Assembly: GCA_009787135.1 (NCBI GenBank)
Contig: WRGP01000221.1
Location: 1-15,008 of the forward strand
Direction of reading: 5' to 3'
Length of the DNA stretch: 15,008 bases
Source of the DNA: Bacillota bacterium
GTDB lineage: Bacteria > Bacillota > Clostridia > Christensenellales > Aristaeellaceae
The notes beneath the pieces are model-generated. The model was not told the origin of the DNA. It was given only the letters and a program-made list of their open reading frames with translations, and ran no database searches. Each line of letters opens with the position of its first letter. The first letter of the stretch is position 1. Shown here piece after piece: positions 6,888-13,966 of the stretch. A program made the position numbers and the translations under genes.

Positions 6888-6916
6888 ACTATACCGCATA
6901 GGCGGGCGAAATACAA
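6888..6916 (-). promoter_or_regulatory. Promoter of the P-loop kinase gene
   Basis: On the minus strand TTGTAT (6916-6911) and TATAGT (6893-6888) are 17 bases apart, with a predicted start near 6881, about 24 nt before the ATG. The -10 matches 5/6 and the spacing is optimal; the -35 matches 3/6. Confidence 0.6.
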
Positions 6917-6960
6917 GCCGGCGGTTGTTGTCTTATTTTTTACTACGGCTGTTTTTGCGT

Positions 6961-6989
6961 TTGACAAAGCCTTTCCATCCCCCTACAAT
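6961..6989 (+). promoter_or_regulatory. Strong sigma-A type promoter of mgtE
   Basis: TTGACA (6961-6966) and TACAAT (6984-6989) with an optimal 17-base spacer. Predicted start near 6996, giving a leader of only about 30-40 nt. That leaves no room for an M-box Mg2+ riboswitch. Confidence 0.8.
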
Positions 6990-7024
6990 TAGATCATCGC
7001 ATCTTTTAAAGAAAGAATAGGGGT

Positions 7025-8377
7025 GTGTCCCATGGGGTGTTGCTGGAAAGTATCCTAGAGCTCATGGAGGACAAAAAGTACAGCGAGGCGCACAGCCGCT
7101 TAAACGAGCTCAACGCGGTCGATCTTGCCGAATGCCTGTCCGATATTACCGGGGATTTAAGAATTTTGGTGATTTTCCGCATGCTGCCCAAGGAGCTGGC
7201 CGCTGAGGTGTTCTCCTACCTTACCCATGACGTGCAGCAGACAATTGTGGAAAAGCTGACCGATAAGGAACTGGCCCGCGTCGTAGACGAGCTGTTCCTT
7301 GACGACACGGTGGACTTCATTGAGGAGATGCCCGCGTCGATTGTCAAGCGCGTTATTCGCGCGGCGGACCCTGAGACGCGCAAGCAGATCAACCTTCTGC
7401 TCATGTACCCGGACGAGAGCGCCGGAAGCTTGATGACCATTGAGTTTATGGAGGTTGACGACATTTGGACGGTCGGTTACGCCATTGAGGCCATCCGCCG
7501 CCAAAGCGCGGATAAGGAGACCATCTCCACGCTATACGTCACCGATAGACAGCGGCGCCTGGAGGGTGTGGTTGGCCTGCGCGAGGTGCTTGCAGCCAAT
7601 GATGAGGAAAAGATTGGCAGCCTGATGGAAACGGAGATCATCAAGGCCAACACGCATGATGACCAGGCCGAGGTGGCCGAGAAGTTTAAGAAATATGACC
7701 TGACGGCCATGCCGGTCGTGGACGATGAAGACCGCCTGGTGGGCATCATCACCATTGACGACGTTTTGGACGTTATAGAGGAAGAAGCGACCGAGGACAT
7801 TTACAAAATGGCTGCCATGGCCCCCAGCGAGGGCGGGTATATGGAGGCGGGCGTTCTTTCGCTGGTGAAAAACCGCGTGGTTTGGCTCGTGATCCTGATG
7901 GTATCGGCAACGTTTACGGGTATGATCATCAGCCGGTATGAGGTGGCGCTAACCGCCAACGTGATCCTGGCCTCGTTCATCCCCATGTTGATGGACACCG
8001 GCGGCAACGCCGGCTCGCAATCGTCCGTGTCCGTGATCCGCGCTATCACGCTGGGCGAAATCAAGTTTTCGGATACGTTTGCCGTCATGTGGAAGGAGAC
8101 GCGCGTCGGTGTGCTGACCGGCATCGTGGTCGCGGCGATCAATTTTCTGCGCGTCTGGCTGATGAATGGCGACCCGCTTATCGCCCTTGCCGTCTCTTTG
8201 ACGTTGATCGTCATTATCGTTTCCGCCAAGGTCGTGGGGGGTGTGCTGCCGGTGCTGGCTAACAAAATAGGCTTGGATCCCGCCGTGATGGCCAGCCCGT
8301 TGATTACCACGATTGTGGACGCGGTGGCGCTGATCGTATACTTTCAAATCGTGATGCTGGTGTTGACGGGGCTATGA
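7025..8377 (+). CDS. mgtE: Magnesium channel MgtE
   Basis: Homodimeric Mg2+ channel of the inner membrane, gated by cytoplasmic Mg2+. It is 450 aa if started at GTG 7025; the site AGGGG (7019-7023) is too close to that codon, so GTG 7037 or TTG 7040 may be the true start. Residues about 1-130 are the helical MgtE N domain. Two CBS domains follow at about 135-195 (MTIEFMEVDD) and 200-255 (METEIIKANT, MPVVDDEDRLVGIITIDD). A connecting helix (about 256-275) leads into a membrane domain of about five helices from residue 280. The family signature PMLMDTGGNAGSQ is at 320-332, and LDPA plus Asp432 in the last helices match the Mg2+-binding pore region. The short leader and lack of a riboswitch suggest control at protein level by the N and CBS domains. 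The IMP cyclohydrolase gene follows by 54 bp. Confidence 0.93.
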   Translation: MSHGVLLESILELMEDKKYSEAHSRLNELNAVDLAECLSDITGDLRILVIFRMLPKELAAEVFSYLTHDVQQTIVEKLTDKELARVVDELFLDDTVDFIEEMPASIVKRVIRAADPETRKQINLLLMYPDESAGSLMTIEFMEVDDIWTVGYAIEAIRRQSADKETISTLYVTDRQRRLEGVVGLREVLAANDEEKIGSLMETEIIKANTHDDQAEVAEKFKKYDLTAMPVVDDEDRLVGIITIDDVLDVIEEEATEDIYKMAAMAPSEGGYMEAGVLSLVKNRVVWLVILMVSATFTGMIISRYEVALTANVILASFIPMLMDTGGNAGSQSSVSVIRAITLGEIKFSDTFAVMWKETRVGVLTGIVVAAINFLRVWLMNGDPLIALAVSLTLIVIIVSAKVVGGVLPVLANKIGLDPAVMASPLITTIVDAVALIVYFQIVMLVLTGL

Positions 8378-8431
8378 TTTTGGCGTGTATCCCGGGTTTG
8401 GGGATGTATAAGCTTATAAGGGAGGCGCCGT

Positions 8432-9139
8432 ATGGGTTCGCTAAAGGCGGCTGTTGGCCGCACATCCTATCCCGGCCGGTGCGTCGTCATCGGCATGTCG
8501 CCGGACGGGCAATATGCCGTCTGCGCATACAGCATCATGGGGCGCGGCGTGAACAGCCGCAACCGCGTCTTTGTTATAGACGGGCAAGGGCTGCGCACGC
8601 GGGCATATGATGAGAGCAAGCTGTCCGACCCGTCGCTTGTAATCTACGCGCCGCTGCGGGTGCTGGGCAAGCATACCATCGTCACCAATGGCGATCAGAC
8701 GGACACGATCTATGATGCCATGGCGGCTGGCGGAACGTTTGAGGACGCGCTGCGCACCCGTGTGTACGAGCCGGACGCCCCCCACTGGACCCCGCGCGTG
8801 AGCGGGCTGATCACGCTCTCGGACGCCGGGTTTTCCTATAAGATGAGCGTCCTGAAGCGCATGCGGGGGGAAAAGGACGCGTGCCTGCGGTCTTTTTATG
8901 AAGTGGAGACGCCCATCGCCGGGATGGGGCATTTCTTGCATACGTACGCGGGGGATGGAGAGCCTTTGCCGCCGTTTGAGGGAGAGCCCGAAGCGGTGAC
9001 GCTGGCCGGCGGCGCAGAGGACGTGGCGCGGGAGATGTGGGAGGGTTTGAACGAGGAGAACAAGGTGTCGCTCTTTGTGCGGTTTATTCGGCTCGCGGAC
9101 GGGGAGACGGAGACGAGGGTCGTGAATAAACTGGGATGA
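8432..9139 (+). CDS. purO: IMP cyclohydrolase, PurO-type
   Basis: The enzyme closes the ring of FAICAR to give IMP, the last step of purine synthesis. The 235-aa product matches the IMP_cyclohyd (PurO-like) family rather than the MGS-fold cyclohydrolase of bifunctional PurH: GRCVVIGMSPDGQYAVCAY near the N-terminus, GRGVNSRNRVFVIDG, the DPSLVIYAPLR segment, IVTNGDQTDTIYD, and TPRVSGLITL. The ATG at 8432 has AAGGGAGG six bases upstream. The PurO fold was first described in archaea, but related proteins occur in Clostridia. It is followed after 114 bp by a formyltransferase lacking its own cyclohydrolase domain, so the two proteins together replace bifunctional PurH. It is probably transcribed from the mgtE promoter or an unseen one; no promoter is clear in the 54-bp gap. 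Confidence 0.88.
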   Translation: MGSLKAAVGRTSYPGRCVVIGMSPDGQYAVCAYSIMGRGVNSRNRVFVIDGQGLRTRAYDESKLSDPSLVIYAPLRVLGKHTIVTNGDQTDTIYDAMAAGGTFEDALRTRVYEPDAPHWTPRVSGLITLSDAGFSYKMSVLKRMRGEKDACLRSFYEVETPIAGMGHFLHTYAGDGEPLPPFEGEPEAVTLAGGAEDVAREMWEGLNEENKVSLFVRFIRLADGETETRVVNKLG

Positions 9140-9253
9140 TGACGTGCTGCCGCGTGATGGCGGACGGGGTGCCGGGAAGCCGGCGGACAATTTCAATGAC
9201 AGTCTCTTCTCGTTCCAAACAAGGACGACGGATCCGACAGAAGGAGGCCCACC

Positions 9254-10429
9254 ATGGCAAAGGAACTGCCGCTCAAGTACGGGTGCAACCCCAACCAATC
9301 CCCGGCGCGCATATTCATGCGGGAGGGTGAGCTGCCGCTGAAGGTGCTCTCGGGCCGGCCAGGGTATATCAACTTTCTGGATGCGCTGAACGGCTGGCAG
9401 CTTGTGCGCGAGCTAAAGGCCAGCTTAAAGCTTCCGGCGGCCGCGTCGTTTAAGCATGTAAGCCCGGCGGGCGCGGCTGTTGGCCTGCCGCTTTCGGATA
9501 CGCTGCGCGGGAGCTGCTTTGCGGGCGATGGCGAGTTGTCCCCGCTCGCGTGCGCGTACGCGCGGGCACGCGGCAGCGACAGGATGTCCTCCTTTGGCGA
9601 CTGGATCGCCCTGAGCGAAGTATGCGATGTGTCCACGGCCAGGCTGATTGGCCGAGAGGTGTCCGACGGCGTCATTGCCCCGGGATACGAACCGGAGGCG
9701 CTCGCCATTCTCTCCGCCAAGCGCAAGGGCGCGTATAACGTGGTGGAGATTGACCCTTTGTACGAACCCGCGGCGCTGGAGCGAAAGATGTGCTTTGGCG
9801 TCACCTTTGAGCAGGGACGAAACGCGCTGGCGGTCGATGAGACGATGCTGTCCAATGTCGTGACCAAGGCGAAGGAGATTCCGGCTGACGCCAGGCGCGA
9901 TTTGACGCTCTCGCTCATCACGCTCAAATACACGCAGTCCAACTCCGTCTGCTACGCGGTGGACGGCCAGGCCATCGGCGTGGGCGCGGGCCAGCAGTCC
10001 CGCATCCACTGCACGCGCCTGGCGGGCGGCAAGGCGGACGTATGGTGGCTCCGGCAGCACCCCAAGGCGCTTGGCCTGCCGTTTCAAAAGGGGCTTGGCC
10101 GTCCGGACCGGGACAACGCGATTGATGTGTACGTGTCCGGCGACGCGGGCGATGTGCTGGGCGGCGCGGTGTGGGGAAAGTACTTTACCCATCGGCCCGA
10201 ACCGCTTGCGGCGGACGAAAAGAGGGAGTGGCTCGGAAAGCTGGGCGGCGTGTCGCTGGGCAGCGACGCGTTCTTCCCCTTTGGCGACAACATTGACCGC
10301 GCGGCGAGGAGCGGCGTTTCCTACATCGCCCAGCCGGGCGGTTCCATCCGCGATGACCATGTGATCGCCTCTTGCGACCGGTACGGCATTGTGATGGCGT
10401 TTACGGGGGTGCGGCTTTTTCATCATTAG
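9254..10429 (+). CDS. purH: Stand-alone AICAR formyltransferase
   Basis: The enzyme transfers a formyl group from 10-formyl-tetrahydrofolate to AICAR, giving FAICAR. The product is 391 aa, the length of the formyltransferase half of PurH only; the N-terminal MGS cyclohydrolase half is absent. The start has AAGGAGG six bases upstream. KYGCNPNQ (8-15) opens the domain, the catalytic Lys67-His68 pair lies in SFKHVSPAGAAVG, AIGVGAGQQSRIHC binds substrate, and the family C-terminus VIASCDRYGIVMAFTGVRLFHH is intact apart from length limits on quoting. It works directly before the PurO-type enzyme encoded upstream. The 114-bp gap between them holds a small GCCGG/CCGGC hairpin and no clear promoter. 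Its last 29 bases overlap the end of the convergent tetR-type gene. Confidence 0.92.
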   Translation: MAKELPLKYGCNPNQSPARIFMREGELPLKVLSGRPGYINFLDALNGWQLVRELKASLKLPAAASFKHVSPAGAAVGLPLSDTLRGSCFAGDGELSPLACAYARARGSDRMSSFGDWIALSEVCDVSTARLIGREVSDGVIAPGYEPEALAILSAKRKGAYNVVEIDPLYEPAALERKMCFGVTFEQGRNALAVDETMLSNVVTKAKEIPADARRDLTLSLITLKYTQSNSVCYAVDGQAIGVGAGQQSRIHCTRLAGGKADVWWLRQHPKALGLPFQKGLGRPDRDNAIDVYVSGDAGDVLGGAVWGKYFTHRPEPLAADEKREWLGKLGGVSLGSDAFFPFGDNIDRAARSGVSYIAQPGGSIRDDHVIASCDRYGIVMAFTGVRLFHH

Positions 10430-11015
10430 GGCGCTGCCGGGTCTGCTCGAGCCCCAGCGTATAAAAAACCAGGCGCCCTATTTCTTCGTGCGCCTTATCG
10501 CTGTTGGACGCGTCCGCCCTTAGAAGCACGCCCATTAGGCCGCATAGTAGATACAATGCGGTAATGCCCGGGTCGGAAACTCGGAAATGGCCGCTTTCCC
10601 ATCCCTCCTGAACAAACGCGGCGATCGTTTTATGCGCGCGCTGAATTATCAATTCTTCCAAGGCAAGGTGCCAAGGGGTATTCAGCAGTGCATCATCGTT
10701 TATCTTTAGCACCTCACGAAACCTGCTGTTGAGTTGCTTCATGAGGGAGTCAAGCCTTTCCAAGACAGGCACACTTTTGCTGCCGACTATTTTTTCCAGG
10801 GCAATGATATAATCATAGGCGTATCTTTCAAGAGCCTGCTCGATAAAATCTTCTTTTGTTTTGAAATAGTAATAGAATAGCCCCGTAGCGACATTTGCCT
10901 CATGGACGACTTTCTGGATCGACACATTTTTGCCTCCGCCCTGCAAGAAAAAGCGGATGCCGATTTGCAGCAGTTCTTCCTTTCGTTCTTCTGGTTTTTT
11001 GATGATCCGAGGCAT
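10401..11015 (-). CDS. TetR/AcrR-family transcriptional regulator
   Basis: A 204-aa repressor-type protein. The ATG at 11015 has AGGAGG eight bases upstream; the longer reading from 11039 crosses this site and an operator and is rejected. The N-terminal helix-turn-helix lies at about residues 13-58: ELLQIGIRFFLQGG, KNVSIQKVVHEANVATG and the recognition-helix end LFYYYFKTKEDF, which is the TetR hallmark. The rest is a helical ligand and dimer domain that is not conserved enough to name a ligand. Its promoter carries two copies of a palindromic 13-mer, so it probably represses itself. No divergent target gene lies next to it; targets must be elsewhere, or it controls only itself here. Its stop lies inside the 3' end of the convergent formyltransferase gene (29-bp overlap). 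Confidence 0.9.
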   Translation of the reverse strand: MPRIIKKPEERKEELLQIGIRFFLQGGGKNVSIQKVVHEANVATGLFYYYFKTKEDFIEQALERYAYDYIIALEKIVGSKSVPVLERLDSLMKQLNSRFREVLKINDDALLNTPWHLALEELIIQRAHKTIAAFVQEGWESGHFRVSDPGITALYLLCGLMGVLLRADASNSDKAHEEIGRLVFYTLGLEQTRQRPNDEKAAPP

Positions 11016-11032
11016 AAAGCCAACCTCCTGGC

Positions 11033-11079
11033 TGAACACGATTCACTCGTATTCTAACAATTGAACATGATTCAGTCAA
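11033..11079 (-). promoter_or_regulatory. Promoter with two operator-like sites in front of the TetR gene
   Basis: On the minus strand TTGACT (11079-11074) and TAGAAT (11056-11051) are 17 bases apart. On the plus strand TGAACACGATTCA (11033-11045) and TGAACATGATTCA (11062-11074) differ at one base. Each has TGAA/TTCA arms, and the copies start 29 bp apart. One fills the -35/-10 spacer and touches the -35; the other covers the predicted start site. This is the classic layout for TetR autorepression. Confidence 0.75.
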
Positions 11080-11106
11080 GGCCTTTTAAATTTTCATGAA
11101 ATGGGC

Positions 11107-11146
11107 AAAACAAAAATAACCCGGGAAGCGAATCACGCGCCGGGTT
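11107..11146 (-). terminator. Intrinsic terminator of the coiled-coil gene
   Basis: AACCCGG (11118-11124) pairs with CCGGGTT (11140-11146), with a possible inner GCG/CGC pair. On the minus strand the stem is followed by ATTTTTGTTTT, a good T-tract, about 65 bp past the stop of the gene at 11211-11621. Confidence 0.75.
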
Positions 11147-11210
11147 GTTTATGGCATCTGCTACAATCAACAACACCCCGGGGTACGGCCGACGGCGCGC
11201 CCGCGCCCCG

Positions 11211-11621
11211 CTATTTTACGCCAACCTCCAAGCGGGTAATTCTGCGCTCATGATCCTGCAGGGTCCAAGCCTGCGCCTGCGATGTATCATAGAGGGATTG
11301 TATTTTCCGGCCCTCGTCATTTTCGACCCATGCTTTGACTTGATTTATGACGCGTTCGCCCATCTCGTTGATACACACCATCATCGCTTCCATCATTTCC
11401 CGGTTTACGGCGGCGACGTCTTTTGCGATCTGTGTTTTTGTATCCGCTATTTTTGTTTCCAGCCGTGTTTCCATGGCGGCCATTTCGCCGCGCAGTTCTC
11501 TGGTTTGCGCGGCCATTTCGCCGCGCAGTTCATCGCGCGTGGCGGCCATCTCACCGCGCAACTGCTCCGTCTGCGCCTGCATTTTTGTATCGATATGCCG
11601 TAAAAGCGCCTGATCGTCCAT
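11211..11621 (-). CDS. Small coiled-coil protein with 11-residue repeats
   Basis: A 136-aa protein of unknown function. I choose the ATG at 11621, preceded by AGAGGGGTGA about four bases upstream; longer readings reach back into the promoter. After a short lead (MDDQALLRHIDTKMQAQT) it has three near-identical 11-residue units based on LRGEMAAxxxE (about residues 19-51), then degenerate units (RLETKIADTK, QIAKDVAAVN). The 11-residue period fits a right-handed or hendecad coiled coil. The C-terminal third (VINQVKAWVENDEGRKIQ, HERRITRLEVGVK) is also helical. There is no signal peptide or membrane helix. It has its own extended -10 promoter and terminator, so it is independent of groESL upstream. 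Similar short coiled-coil proteins are common in Clostridia without assigned roles; a scaffold or oligomerisation role is only a guess. Confidence 0.72.
   Translation of the reverse strand: MDDQALLRHIDTKMQAQTEQLRGEMAATRDELRGEMAAQTRELRGEMAAMETRLETKIADTKTQIAKDVAAVNREMMEAMMVCINEMGERVINQVKAWVENDEGRKIQSLYDTSQAQAWTLQDHERRITRLEVGVK
11476..11574 (-). repeat. Three 33-bp tandem repeats encoding the coiled-coil unit
   Basis: Units start at 11476, 11509 and 11542. The first 20 bases of units one and two, GCGGCCATTTCGCCGCGCAG, are identical; unit three has a few changes. One unit encodes 11 residues, so copy-number change keeps the frame. Confidence 0.85.
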
Positions 11622-11641
11622 GCTCTCACCCCTCTGTTCAA

Positions 11642-11671
11642 AGTATACCATACCGGGCGGCGCCAAGGCAA
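11642..11671 (-). promoter_or_regulatory. Extended -10 promoter of the coiled-coil gene
   Basis: On the minus strand TATACT (11647-11642) is preceded by TGG, forming an extended -10. A weak -35, TTGCCT (11671-11666), lies 18 bases upstream. Predicted start is near 11635, only about 14 nt before the ATG. Confidence 0.65.
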
Positions 11672-11735
11672 GGGCATCCTCCCCGCCGTGAGGCGAAAAA
11701 AGAGGAGCCCAGGGGGATACTTCCTCCTTCCCGTT

Positions 11736-11785
11736 TACCGCGCAAAAAAGGCCCGAGGAACACTCCCCGGGCCTTTTACGCGGTA
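11736..11785 (-). terminator. Intrinsic terminator of groES-groEL
   Basis: A nearly perfect 50-base inverted repeat: TACCGCG (11736-11742) with CGCGGTA (11779-11785), enclosing GGCCCG (11750-11755) with CGGGCC (11768-11773) and GGA/TCC around an ACAC loop. On the minus strand the inner stem is followed by TTTTTT. It lies about 26 bp after the groEL stop and isolates the coiled-coil gene. Confidence 0.9.
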
Positions 11786-11810
11786 GACTATTGAGCCAAG
11801 CGGACCTGAT

Positions 11811-13436
<1,626 letters not shown>

Positions 13437-13453
13437 ATTCGTTCGCTCCTTTC

Positions 13454-13738
13454 TTATTCTACCACGGCGAGGATATCGCTCTGGCGTACGATGATCAGCT
13501 CTTCGCCGTCAATCTTCACTTCCGTGCCCGCGTACTTGGAATAGATGATCTTCTGGCCGGCCTTGACGTGCATGGTGATCTCCTTGCCGTCCACATTGCC
13601 GCCGGGGCCCACCGCGACCACTTCCGCAACCTGCGGTTTTTCCTTGGCCGTGCCGGCCAGGATGATGCCGCCCTTGGACATTTCATTCATTTCGTCGTTC
13701 TTAATCACGACGCGATCGCCGAGAGGCTTAATCTGCAT
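13454..13738 (-). CDS. groS: Co-chaperonin GroES (Hsp10)
   Basis: The 94-aa cap of the GroEL chamber, forming a heptameric ring. The start is the ATG at 13738, with AAGGAGG about nine bases upstream; an upstream in-frame reading runs into the CIRCE element and is rejected. The N-terminal IKPLGDRVVIK, the mobile loop EMSKGGIILAGTAKEKPQ that contacts GroEL, VVAVGPGG, and the C-terminal VKIDGEELIIVRQSDILAVVE are all present. It is the first gene of the two-gene heat-shock operon. Confidence 0.97.
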   Translation of the reverse strand: MQIKPLGDRVVIKNDEMNEMSKGGIILAGTAKEKPQVAEVVAVGPGGNVDGKEITMHVKAGQKIIYSKYAGTEVKIDGEELIIVRQSDILAVVE

Positions 13739-13766
13739 GGTGTGTACCTCCTTGTTATTGCTTTTG

Positions 13767-13793
13767 TTAGCACTCATCTTTGGCGAGTGCTAA
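13767..13793. promoter_or_regulatory. CIRCE operator (HrcA binding site)
   Basis: TTAGCACTC (13767-13775), nine bases, GAGTGCTAA (13785-13793): a perfect match to the CIRCE consensus. It lies just downstream of the predicted groES start site and about 29 bp before the groES ATG, so HrcA is expected to repress groES-groEL until heat shock. hrcA itself is not in the window. Confidence 0.97.
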
Positions 13794-13807
13794 CCAACGT
13801 GGATAAG

Positions 13808-13834
13808 TTTATAATAGAACGCTTGTCCTTGCAA
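13808..13834 (-). promoter_or_regulatory. Putative groESL promoter
   Basis: On the minus strand TATAAA (13813-13808) is a good -10. The best -35 is TTGCAA (13834-13829), at a short 15-base spacing. The CIRCE element begins about 15 bases downstream of the -10, as usual for HrcA-controlled promoters. Confidence 0.55.
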
Positions 13835-13951
13835 GAGGGAAGAACAGGGGAAATTCCATATAATTTACGGAAAATTAAGATTTTTACAACAATTCTCCCG
13901 AATTCTATTGTTCTCTCGTGTTTTTTCCAGATTTCGGTTTTCGATACAATG

Positions 13952-13960
13952 TGTTACAAT
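13952..13960 (+). promoter_or_regulatory. Extended -10 element directly before mutY
   Basis: TGTTACAAT combines a TGN extension with TACAAT (13955-13960). By standard spacing the transcript would begin at about 13967, the A of the mutY ATG. A second TACAAT lies at 13945-13950. No convincing -35 is present for either. Confidence 0.55.
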
Positions 13961-13966
13961 GGTTCC

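Noticed and set aside
8407..8418. 12-bp palindrome TATAAGCTTATA before purO
   Set aside because: There is no -35 at a sensible distance and no second copy; a chance palindrome in a short AT-rich gap is as likely.
9171..9184. GCCGG/CCGGC hairpin between purO and the formyltransferase gene
   Set aside because: The stem is five base pairs with no T-tract, so it is not a credible terminator or riboswitch.
9140..9253. Possible small gene in the purO-purH gap
   Set aside because: The short frames there run into the formyltransferase gene out of frame and lack their own ribosome binding sites; no known motif is visible.
11145..11603. 152-codon plus-strand frame rich in His and Phe
   Set aside because: It is antisense to the coiled-coil gene and runs through its terminator; its apparent repeats come from the 33-bp units.
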